Source: Pseudomonadota bacterium (GTDB taxonomy: Bacteria; Desulfobacterota; GWC2-55-46; JADFVP01). Taken from it: a stretch of 6,375 bases of DNA. The stretch is taken from NCBI GenBank assembly GCA_015222595.1, contig JADFVP010000103.1, forward strand, positions 1 to 6,375. Direction: 5' to 3'. The notes beneath the pieces are model-generated. The model was given only the letters and a program-made list of their open reading frames with translations, had not been told where the DNA came from and did no database searches. Of the stretch, positions 1 through 5,933 are shown in pieces (within the stretch, counting starts at the first letter, position 1; every line of letters begins with the position of its first letter). The position numbers were made by a program, and so were the translations under genes.

Positions 1-875
1 CCTGCCTCTCTAGCGGCACTCTTCGCCTCCGGGTGCAGGGAACCGAAGTTGTTGTTCACGCGGGCCATGGCGCCGACCATGAAGGTTCCCTTCGGGCTTC
101 GGGCCTGCTTTGCCGTAGAGTAAGGTACCACGAACTCTTTTACCTTGTCGGTATACTCCTCGGTCTCGATACGGTACTTTCTGTTCGACGTGGCCACTCC
201 GTCGTAGAAGCTGTACTCGCCCCTTTTTTTTAGCGCGATCAGTTCGCGCGGGAACGTAAAGTCGGGCAGAGCGACCTCTTTAAAGAACTGCAGTACGCTC
301 CTTAATGGGGCGAAGCTACCCTCTATAGAGTCTCTTAAGGTCTTAAGCTCTTCGGGTTTCGGTATGTGGAGCATGCCGCCGGGCGCCAAAGAGACGGGGT
401 GAACGGGCCGTCCGCCGGTAACGGTACAGATCTCGGTAGAGACACGCTTTAGGTCGAGCGCGGTCTTTATGAGGTCCGGGTTGGTCTCCATAAGAGGCAC
501 CACGGACTCAACACCGAAGTAGTCCGGCAGTACGAGAAAGAAGAGGTGGAGCATGTGGCTCTGCAAGACCTCGCCCGTGAAGGCTAGTCTTCTTAGAAGC
601 TTTGTCTGGGGCGTAACTTTTATTGCCATTGCCGCTTCTATCGCTTTTAGCGCGGCTGCGGAGTGAGAGGTGGCGCAGATGCCGCAGATGCGCGCCATTA
701 TGTGCTGCACCTCGTCGTAGCGGCGGCCCTTTATCATCATCTCGAAAAAACGCGGCGACTCTACAATCTCAAGCCGCACCTCCTTCACCAGACCCTTTTT
801 TACGTCGACCACTATGTTGCCGTGCCCCTCTACGCGGGTCAGCTCCTTTACCTTTATGTTCAGCTCTTTTTTCAT
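1..875 (-). CDS. NiFe hydrogenase large (catalytic) subunit, group 3 HydA/MvhA-like, partial
   Basis: Cytosolic NiFe hydrogenase large subunit, which carries the Ni-Fe active site that splits or forms H2. Reading the minus strand from the ATG at 875 gives 291 uninterrupted codons to the left window edge; the C-terminus with the second CxxC nickel ligand pair is outside. Visible marks are TRVEGHGN near residues 13-21 and the L1 motif RICGICATSH at 63-72, whose C65 and C68 should ligate nickel. LVLPDYFG and, later, KEFVVPYSTAK and FMVGAMARVNNN resemble remembered archaeal sulfhydrogenase alpha (HydA) sequence, although Pyrococcus HydA has RICSFC where this has RICGIC. The start codon overlaps the small-subunit stop as ATGA (872-875), and AAAGAG lies about 9 nt upstream, so translation is probably coupled. 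The exact subgroup (3b or 3c) cannot be settled from this part. Confidence 0.95.
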   Translation of the reverse strand, partial: MKKELNIKVKELTRVEGHGNIVVDVKKGLVKEVRLEIVESPRFFEMMIKGRRYDEVQHIMARICGICATSHSAAALKAIEAAMAIKVTPQTKLLRRLAFTGEVLQSHMLHLFFLVLPDYFGVESVVPLMETNPDLIKTALDLKRVSTEICTVTGGRPVHPVSLAPGGMLHIPKPEELKTLRDSIEGSFAPLRSVLQFFKEVALPDFTFPRELIALKKRGEYSFYDGVATSNRKYRIETEEYTDKVKEFVVPYSTAKQARSPKGTFMVGAMARVNNNFGSLHPEAKSAAREA

Positions 876-1672
876 CGTTGTTTACTCTTTGTGCTCTTGG
901 TAGCCTTGCCCACCTTGGTGTCGCCAGTGAGCCCCGTTGAGTAGAGGCCGAGAAAGTCGGAGGCCTCCTCTGCGCCCATGCCGAAGTTGGCAAGGGTCTC
1001 TGTGTGGGCGGTGATGTTAGGAGAGTCAACAAAGCCCCGGCAGCCCCAGCAGATAGAGCCGTAGGTCACGCAGATTGCGTCGCACCCGGCGCGGGTAACG
1101 GGCCCGAGGCACCGACCGCCCTTTTTAAAGACGCAGACGTTCCCGGCTATCTTGCAGTCCGTGCATACCGGGTAGTTAGGCGTATGGGGTTTCAGGCCCA
1201 GCAGAAGATCGTTGAAGGTTTTAATGAATTCGTCTTTGGAGATCGGGCAGCCGTGCAGGTGGTGGTCTACCTCTATGACCTCGTCTATTGCGCGCACGCG
1301 CATGGTGTCGAAGGCGTGGGAACGCGAGGCCTCAACGCCGTAGACGCTCTCTTTCAGTTCTCCTATGCGAAAGCGGTTCTTCAGTCTGTTGAGTCCGCCG
1401 GTAGAGGAGCAGGCTCCGAGCGTAATGACGAGTTTGGCTTGGGCGCGGATCTTGCGGAGCTTACGCACTTCCTTGGCGGTAGTGGCCGAGCCCTCTATGA
1501 AGGCAATGTCGTAGTCGGACGATTTCTCGCTCATCGCCTCTCTGAAGTAGACGATGTTTACGTTGGAGAGAATGTCCGGTAGTTCGTTCTCCGAGCTGAG
1601 CACCATTAGCTGGCAACCCTCGCAGCTTGTCATGGAGAAGAAGGCTACTCTGTACCTCTTTCGATATGGCAT
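872..1672 (-). CDS. NiFe hydrogenase small subunit, group 3 HydD/MvhG-like
   Basis: Electron-transfer small subunit of a soluble NiFe hydrogenase, 266 residues, passing electrons from the Ni-Fe site through iron-sulfur clusters. There is no Tat signal peptide, which fits the cytosolic group 3 enzymes rather than periplasmic uptake enzymes. The proximal cluster ligands are visible as CEGC (C17, C20), GACSSTGG (C88) and HGCP (C142). Two further clusters are suggested by C170, C173, C180, C188 and by C197, C201, C208, C211. YPVCTDCK and CLGPVTRAGCDA closely match sulfhydrogenase delta (HydD) as remembered. The last 15 or so residues are a Lys/Thr-rich tail beyond the conserved fold. The ATG at 1672 follows a GGGGT Shine-Dalgarno-like stretch with 5 nt spacing. 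It is the first gene of its transcription unit as seen here, with the catalytic subunit directly after it. No flavin or NAD(P)-binding partner (HydB/HydG type) lies upstream, so the electron acceptor is unknown. Confidence 0.95.
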   Translation of the reverse strand: MPYRKRYRVAFFSMTSCEGCQLMVLSSENELPDILSNVNIVYFREAMSEKSSDYDIAFIEGSATTAKEVRKLRKIRAQAKLVITLGACSSTGGLNRLKNRFRIGELKESVYGVEASRSHAFDTMRVRAIDEVIEVDHHLHGCPISKDEFIKTFNDLLLGLKPHTPNYPVCTDCKIAGNVCVFKKGGRCLGPVTRAGCDAICVTYGSICWGCRGFVDSPNITAHTETLANFGMGAEEASDFLGLYSTGLTGDTKVGKATKSTKSKQR

Positions 1673-1733
1673 ACAGACCCCGCACCATTTATGTTTGACT
1701 GAACAAACACCTCGACAGTTTTCTGCTAACTCG

Positions 1734-1766
1734 TAATGCTTTTATGACAGTAGCACAAAAGCGTAA
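1734..1766. repeat. Imperfect inverted repeat upstream of the hydrogenase operon
   Basis: TAATGCTTTT (1734-1743) and AAAAGCGTAA (1757-1766) are inverted copies matching at 8 of 10 positions, with a 13-bp spacer. The repeat lies 62-94 bp before the hydrogenase small-subunit start codon and overlaps the weak minus-strand -10 candidate. This is the arrangement expected of an operator, but the arms match no regulator motif I recognise. Confidence 0.3.
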
Positions 1767-1792
1767 GAGTGTAAAACTATGGTGAGTGCCGT

Positions 1793-1830
1793 TACCGGGT
1801 CTTGTGTCCTCAGTAGTTACGGTACCGGGT
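1793..1830. repeat. Direct repeat TACCGGGT, 30-bp period
   Basis: TACCGGGT occurs at 1793-1800 and again at 1823-1830; extending leftward gives GTTACCGGGT against GGTACCGGGT, 9 of 10 identical. The 30-bp spacing is close to three helical turns, so two protein molecules could bind the same face of DNA. The second copy also sits within the palindrome CGGTACCG (1820-1827). No regulator can be named. Confidence 0.3.
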
Positions 1831-1945
1831 TTGCAGAAATTACTCTGGACAAAAGGGGGCGGATACTCTAACTTTAGCTCTGTTCTATTTTTTATTTCAG
1901 TCGTTAGCCGCACTTGCGACAAGCCATTACAATAGAGTCCTATCT

Positions 1946-4078
1946 ATGCAGAAAATAAAAAGAATTTCATCTATTATCGGCACTGCCGGCCATGTGGATC
2001 ACGGCAAGAGCACGCTCATAAGAGCGTTAACCGGCATAGAGACCGACACTCTGGCCGAGGAGAAACGGCGCGGGGTCTCCATTGAACTCGGCTTCGCCTA
2101 TATCGACTTCGACGTTGACGAGAAAGGCAAGGGTGGCGAAGAGGGTGCCAATGGTACGCAAGTACGCGCGGCTATAATAGACGTTCCGGGCCACGAGCGA
2201 TTTATCCGCACCATGCTGGCCGGGGCCACAGGCATAGACGTTGCGCTTTTAGTAGTTGCCACGGATGACGGCGTTATGCCTCAGACTATCGAACACGTTG
2301 ATATACTCCACTGTCTCGGTGTCGAGTCCGGAGTGGTCGTTCTCTCCAAGTGCGATCTCGTTACTCCTGAGCGTGTTAGTGAAGTAGAGGCCGAGGTCGG
2401 TGCGCTCCTAAAGGGCACGGCTCTGGAGGGCGCAGAGGTGGTGCGGTACTCTAGCGTTGACGGCACTGGGTTAGAAGAAATAAAACAAAGCCTCGCTTCA
2501 TTGGTTCTCAGTAGCGTTGGGGGTGATTCCGGGAGTAGTTCCCGGCGTAGTTCTAAACGCATCCCTGGACGCATCCCAAGACGTATCCCTAATGAAGAGC
2601 TCTTTCGCCTTCCGATAGACCGCTCCTTCTCAATAAAAGGTTTTGGCACCGTAGTTACCGGCACAATAGCATCGGGGGCTATCAGTAAAGAGAGTGTTGT
2701 CGAGACCTTTCCGCAGGGCCGAAACGTAAAGGTCAGGACAATTGAGAGCCTCAACACCGAGGTCGCCAGAGCTGAGCGGGGCGAGAGAGCGGCGATTAAC
2801 CTGTCGGGGATAGGTTACAAGGAGCTGAAGAGAGGAGAGGTGCTGGTCTCTCCGGCGCTTGCGCCCTTTGCGGCGATGGCCATGAAGAAAGAGCGGTTCA
2901 GGGCCGACGTAACGGTAGAGCTTCTCGCCGACGTACCCGGCATTAGAAGCGTTACTGCGGTAAAGAAGAACGCTACACTGATGCTCCACCACTTAACCGG
3001 CTCAACTCTCGTGCGTATACGGTTCAAAGGTTCCGACGGTTCTAACGCGCGAGAGACGCTTGCGCCCGGCGAGAGTACACGTGCGCGGCTGCTATTAGCA
3101 AACCCTTTGGTGCTCTTAAGGGGAGACGCCTTCGTGCTCCGCGACCCCGCAACAGCTAGCACTGTCGGCGGAGGCCGGGTGGGTGCGCCGTACTTCGAGC
3201 GCGAGCTGATGCCAGCAATAGACTCTGTGGTGGGTGCGCCTTGCAAGAGGAACTCTGTCGGCAGCCCTGGCGATATTATCGCAGTGCTCAACGCTCTGCT
3301 TCCTGAGAACGGGCTCGGCTTTGAGCTTGGCGCAGTTGCCATAATCTGCAATGTTACCGAGCCAGCTCTGAAGGCGGCGTTAGCAGATAGAACGAACGGT
3401 CTCTTCGTGTCGAACGGTTTTGTGCTGAGCTGTGATTGTGTCGAGCGCGTACGCGCTCTCGTTAAAGAGGCCCTTTTGCGGTTTTACGATGAGGGTACTT
3501 CGTCTGCTTTAGCAGACGGTCTGAACGAAGAGCTTCTGCTAAAGTCCCTTCTGCCGGTTTTCTCTCGCGGTCTAGGTCCACAAAAAGCCCGCACTGTCGT
3601 AAAGTACATAATAGAAGAGATGATAGAGGGTGTTGATAACGACAGCAGCGACATTGAGCGCAGCAGTTCCGGCGGGCTCGTACTTTCGTCCAGAGTGCGC
3701 GCGCCCAAGAGCGGCAGCGGAGACTCGGAGGTAGAAGGCGCTATCATAGAAATCTTTAATACCGACGGCCTCAAAAGCGTTACCGCCACCGAACTCTCTT
3801 CGCTTGGGTTCGCCCTGGCGCGTATAGACGCGGCGGTTGCTGGTCTAAAGAGAGCGGGCGCGATAGTGGAGTTTAAAAGAGACGGTTTTCTGCTTAGCGA
3901 GAACGTAGAGAGAGCCGAGGCCGAGCTTCGGGAGTTTCTCTCCCTCAATCCGTCGATAGAGGCTAAAGAGTTCAGGGATCTCCTCGGCTGCGGGCGCAAG
4001 CTCGCCATAGAGCTGCTAGAGTACTTCGACTCCAATAAGGTGACGATAAGAAGAGGGGACGAGCGAATTCTGATGTAG
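1946..4078 (+). CDS. selB: Selenocysteine-specific elongation factor SelB
   Basis: A GTPase that carries Sec-tRNA to the ribosome and binds the SECIS hairpin in mRNA so that an in-frame UGA is read as selenocysteine; 710 residues, longer than E. coli SelB (614). The N-terminal EF-Tu-like domain shows G1 GHVDHGKS (15-22), the RRGVSIELGF switch region (about 41-50), G3 DVPGHE (79-84) and a G4 in the form SKCD (134-137) instead of NKxD. Beta-barrel domains follow at roughly 218-400 (IDRSFSIKGFGTVVTGT is typical), and the last 270 or so residues should be the winged-helix repeats that bind SECIS. Two inserts stand out: a Gly/Glu/Lys-rich loop at about 57-74 just before G3, and a Ser/Arg-rich linker at about 190-215. 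The ATG at 1946 lies 9 residues before the conserved IIGTAGHVDHG; only a weak AGAG (1934-1937) serves as ribosome site. selD follows after 71 bp. Confidence 0.97.
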   Translation: MQKIKRISSIIGTAGHVDHGKSTLIRALTGIETDTLAEEKRRGVSIELGFAYIDFDVDEKGKGGEEGANGTQVRAAIIDVPGHERFIRTMLAGATGIDVALLVVATDDGVMPQTIEHVDILHCLGVESGVVVLSKCDLVTPERVSEVEAEVGALLKGTALEGAEVVRYSSVDGTGLEEIKQSLASLVLSSVGGDSGSSSRRSSKRIPGRIPRRIPNEELFRLPIDRSFSIKGFGTVVTGTIASGAISKESVVETFPQGRNVKVRTIESLNTEVARAERGERAAINLSGIGYKELKRGEVLVSPALAPFAAMAMKKERFRADVTVELLADVPGIRSVTAVKKNATLMLHHLTGSTLVRIRFKGSDGSNARETLAPGESTRARLLLANPLVLLRGDAFVLRDPATASTVGGGRVGAPYFERELMPAIDSVVGAPCKRNSVGSPGDIIAVLNALLPENGLGFELGAVAIICNVTEPALKAALADRTNGLFVSNGFVLSCDCVERVRALVKEALLRFYDEGTSSALADGLNEELLLKSLLPVFSRGLGPQKARTVVKYIIEEMIEGVDNDSSDIERSSSGGLVLSSRVRAPKSGSGDSEVEGAIIEIFNTDGLKSVTATELSSLGFALARIDAAVAGLKRAGAIVEFKRDGFLLSENVERAEAELREFLSLNPSIEAKEFRDLLGCGRKLAIELLEYFDSNKVTIRRGDERILM
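2558..2593 (+). repeat. Three tandem 12-bp repeats inside selB
   Basis: Three in-frame copies of a 12-bp unit run head to tail: CGCATCCCTGGA, CGCATCCCAAGA and CGTATCCCTAAT. They encode RIPGRIPRRIP (residues 205-215), in the linker between the GTPase domain and domain II. A length of 12 bp keeps the frame, so copy number could change without breaking the gene. Confidence 0.75.
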
Positions 4079-4079
4079 C

Positions 4080-4110
4080 TTGCCAGAGAGGCCAGTTTTT
4101 ATGCTAAGAT
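4080..4110 (+). promoter_or_regulatory. Possible promoter for selD
   Basis: TTGCCA (4080-4085) matches the -35 consensus at 5 of 6 bases. TGCTAAGAT (4102-4110) has the TGn extended -10 form with TAAGAT matching at 4 of 6. The spacer is 19 bp, longer than the usual 17. A start near 4117 would leave a leader of about 33 nt before the selD ATG. selD could equally be transcribed from selB, since the gap is only 71 bp and holds no terminator hairpin. Confidence 0.3.
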
Positions 4111-4149
4111 TACGTTACGATTTGAACTAAGGCTGAACGAAAGGAATGC

Positions 4150-5202
4150 ATGGTAAAGAGCGGAAAAAAGATACGGCTGACCAGCTATGCCAACTGCGCC
4201 GGTTGAGCAGCTAAACTCGGCCCAAAGGCCCTGATGCAGGTTCTGCATCAGCTACCGAAGGTGAGGGATGCGGATCTGCTTGTCGGCTTCGAGAGTGCCG
4301 ACGACGCTGCGGTCTACCGTATCTCTGAACACCTCGCTATGGTCTCCACGGTGGACTTCTTCCCTCCGATAGTCGACTCGCCTGACGACTTCGGGCGCAT
4401 TGCTGCGGCCAATGCGCTGAGCGACGTCTACGCCATGGGCGCGCGCCCGGCGACCGCGATGAACGTGGTTGCCTTTCCGAGCAAATTAGATATCTCCATA
4501 CTCGGCGAGATAATCTCCGGAGCGGTCTCGACGCTCGACTCCGCAGGTTGTACGCTTGTTGGCGGCCATACGATAGAGGACACCGGCATCAAGTACGGTC
4601 TGTCTGTCACAGGCTTTATAGACCCGGTAAACCTTATGACCAACACCGGGGCCGTTGTCGGCGATAGACTGGTACTTACGAAACCGATTGGCACGGGCGT
4701 GGTCGCAAATGCCTTGAAGGGCGGGCGCATCAGCTTGAAAGCCGCTCGGCCGGTAATAAAATCGATGACCACCCTTAACAGGGCCGCCTCCGAGGTTGCG
4801 GTGGAACTAGGCGTTAAGGGCTGCACGGACATTACCGGTTACGGGCTTCTCGGTCACGCAATGGAGATGGCCAATGGTTCGAAAACTAACTTTGTCTTCG
4901 ACTCCGCCGCCGTTCCATTCTTTGACCTCGCACTCGAACTTGTCTCCAAGAAGTCGAACCGGCCCGGCGCGATAGCAAATACGCGCGAGTATCTTGGCAC
5001 GGATGTGATTATCGACGAGTCCGTTTCCGTCGAACACCATCAACTTTTGACCGACCCGCAGACCTCAGGAGGGTTGCTGCTCTCGGTGAATGAATCGAAG
5101 GTGGATCGTTTAATGACAAGGCTCCAAGAGCGCAGCGTTCATGCCTCTATTGTAGGTTCCGTGGTCGCCAGAACTGAGGGGTGGTCTATAAGGGTCGAGT
5201 GA
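4150..5202 (+). CDS. selD: Selenide, water dikinase (selenophosphate synthetase) SelD, selenocysteine-containing
   Basis: Makes selenophosphate from selenide and ATP, the selenium donor for Sec-tRNA and for 2-selenouridine in tRNA. From the ATG at 4150 the frame gives 350 residues (E. coli SelD has 347) if the TGA at codon 19 is read as selenocysteine; the loop then reads NCAGUAAKLGP, with U19 at the place of E. coli Cys17 and K22 at the place of Lys20. Other family marks are ADDAAVY (50-56), STVDFFPPIVD (66-76), FGRIAAANALSDVYAMG (81-97), GGHTIED (138-144), CTDITGYGLLGH and, near the C-terminus, LTDPQTSGGLLLSV. AAGGA (4141-4145) stands 4 nt before the ATG, and an in-frame TGA at 4123 rules out a longer start. 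Starting at the internal ATG 4234 would delete the catalytic U19/K22 loop, so that start is rejected. SelB, needed to decode this UGA, is the gene just upstream. Confidence 0.95.
4204..4206 (+). other. In-frame UGA selenocysteine codon in selD (Sec19)
   Basis: The TGA interrupts an otherwise continuous SelD reading frame. The 18 codons before it (ending TSYANCAG) and those after it (AAKLGPKAL) together form the conserved SelD active-site loop, with the TGA exactly at the catalytic Cys/Sec position. Many SelD proteins carry Sec here. A SECIS-like hairpin follows. Confidence 0.93.
4231..4251 (+). promoter_or_regulatory. Bacterial SECIS element within selD
   Basis: A perfect 9-bp inverted repeat, CTGATGCAG (4231-4239) and CTGCATCAG (4243-4251), closes a GTT loop (4240-4242). 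The apex, read as GCA-GGUUC-UGC, resembles the E. coli fdhF SECIS apex GCA-GGUC-UGC that SelB recognises. The stem begins 24 nt after the UGA, and the loop lies about 34 nt after it, farther than in fdhF but in the general range for bacterial elements. No bulged U like that of fdhF is seen. A small GGCC-CAAA-GGCC hairpin (4219-4230) sits between the UGA and this stem. Confidence 0.85.
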
Positions 5203-5307
5203 TTTTGGCAGTCGGCTACTGGACAAACCCGATACCGCTTGAGACCGAACTTAAGAAGTTCTAAGCACTAGACAGCGCATAGCCGCTTTGTAGCCGAATG
5301 AAAAATA

Positions 5308-5342
5308 CGCGCTCCGGGAACTGCCCGGAGCGCGCTTTTTTT
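5308..5342 (+). terminator. Rho-independent terminator after selD, possibly bidirectional
   Basis: CGCGCTCCGGG (5308-5318) and CCCGGAGCGCG (5324-5334) form a perfect 11-bp GC-rich stem with an AACTG loop, followed after one C by seven T (5336-5342). It ends the selB-selD unit 106 bp after the selD stop. On the opposite strand the stem is followed by TA and five T (5305-5301), so it may also stop the convergent pseudopilin transcript. Confidence 0.95.
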
Positions 5343-5371
5343 ATTGGCTTTGTTACTGTAGTAGCTCTAAC

Positions 5372-5398
5372 TTGTTTTAGAGGCAGATTGTTTTAGAG
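5372..5398. repeat. Short direct repeat TTGTTTTAGAG downstream of the pseudopilin gene
   Basis: TTGTTTTAGAG occurs at 5372-5382 and 5388-5398, a 16-bp period. The first copy can also fold with CTCTAA (5365-5370) into a 6-bp AT-rich hairpin. It sits just past the pseudopilin stop codon, in its 3' untranslated region. No function is evident; it could be chance in an AT-richer spacer. Confidence 0.4.
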
Positions 5399-5405
5399 AG
5401 AGCTT

Positions 5406-5933
5406 TTAGCCGCCGACCGATACGTAGAAGTTGTCGGAGTCGTAAACGTTCACCGCGCTCTTGTTAGGCCCCGAAGAGACCACAGCGACTATGTAAACTC
5501 CGCCGCCGGTGTCGTAGTCGTAATCTATCCAGTATTGTGTCCCCCACGGGTCTACAAATTTGTTTGCTCCGTCGAGGTACTTATTGAAAAGGTACGGCCC
5601 GTCCCAGTCGTTGCCAGGGCCGAAGAAGGCTCCGTTATCGTTAAAGAGGCCCATGTCGTCGGCCGTTAAGTCCGAGTACTCTGCTCCGTTTACCGAGGGT
5701 ACCAGGTTACGAGGCGAGACGAATGCGTCGTGCCCGCCGGGGAAGTAGCCTGTGTCGGACCCGAGCATCTTGAGCGACCTCCGTACCATGGCAAGCTCGG
5801 CGATGACCTTCGATTTCTTGAGGTGTATGCTGTACTGCGGCAGGGCAATGGACGCAAGTATGGCAATTATGGCCACGACCACAAGAAGTTCGATTAGCGT
5901 AAAGCCTTCGTCTCTTCTAAATATTCTGCTCAT
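5406..5933 (-). CDS. Type II secretion/type IV pilus-like pseudopilin, GspG-like
   Basis: A 175-residue pilin-like protein that would be cut by prepilin peptidase and assembled into a periplasmic pseudopilus or pilus. The short basic leader ends RRDEG, with cleavage expected between G10 and F11. The mature protein starts FTLIE, with the conserved glutamate at +5, and runs into a hydrophobic helix (LLVVVAIIAILASIALPQY). The C-terminal part has DGPYL, DPWGTQY and VSSGPNKSAVN, which recall the GspG major pseudopilin, including its acidic loop region. There are no cysteines, so no disulfide D-region as in many type IV pilins. The ATG at 5933 is preferred; a TTG one codon upstream (5936) adds a single residue, and the only purine-rich site (GGGGT, 5949-5945) does not decide between them. 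No other secretion or pilus genes are visible, so it may be an orphan or the end of a set lying elsewhere. Confidence 0.88.
   Translation of the reverse strand: MSRIFRRDEGFTLIELLVVVAIIAILASIALPQYSIHLKKSKVIAELAMVRRSLKMLGSDTGYFPGGHDAFVSPRNLVPSVNGAEYSDLTADDMGLFNDNGAFFGPGNDWDGPYLFNKYLDGANKFVDPWGTQYWIDYDYDTGGGVYIVAVVSSGPNKSAVNVYDSDNFYVSVGG

Larger units (their letters stand above)
1673..1945. promoter_or_regulatory. Divergent intergenic region between hydrogenase genes and selB
   Basis: This 273-bp gap has no credible ORF and no tRNA-like cloverleaf, and must hold the promoters of both outward-facing units. For selB, TACAAT at 1928-1933 is one base off the -10 consensus, but no good -35 sits 17 bp upstream, and a start from it would leave a leader of only a few bases. 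A second candidate is TGGACA at 1846-1851 with a poor -10 (TAACTT) at 1869-1874. For the hydrogenase, CATAAA on the minus strand (1746-1741) is a weak -10. None of these is convincing alone. The inverted and direct repeats in the gap are listed separately. Confidence 0.35.

Noticed and set aside
1004..1582. A 192-codon plus-strand ORF
   Set aside because: It lies antisense within the hydrogenase small subunit, whose cluster-binding motifs are unmistakable on the other strand.
1673..1945. A selC (tRNA-Sec) gene in the selB upstream gap
   Set aside because: No GGTTCGA-type T-loop, no long variable arm and no closing acceptor stem could be found on either strand there; the other gaps also lack one.
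2281..4035. Several long minus-strand ORFs under selB
   Set aside because: They are antisense shadows of a well-matched SelB; their Ser/Arg-rich translations show no family motif.
4234..5202. SelD starting at the internal ATG 4234
   Set aside because: This start lies inside the SECIS stem, has no ribosome binding site, and drops the conserved N-terminal loop with the catalytic residue, which is present in frame upstream across the TGA.
5199..5264. A 21-codon ORF starting GTG that overlaps the selD stop as GTGA
   Set aside because: The overlap and codon choice look gene-like, but it is very short, resembles no protein I know, and the downstream terminator follows closely; chance is the simpler reading.
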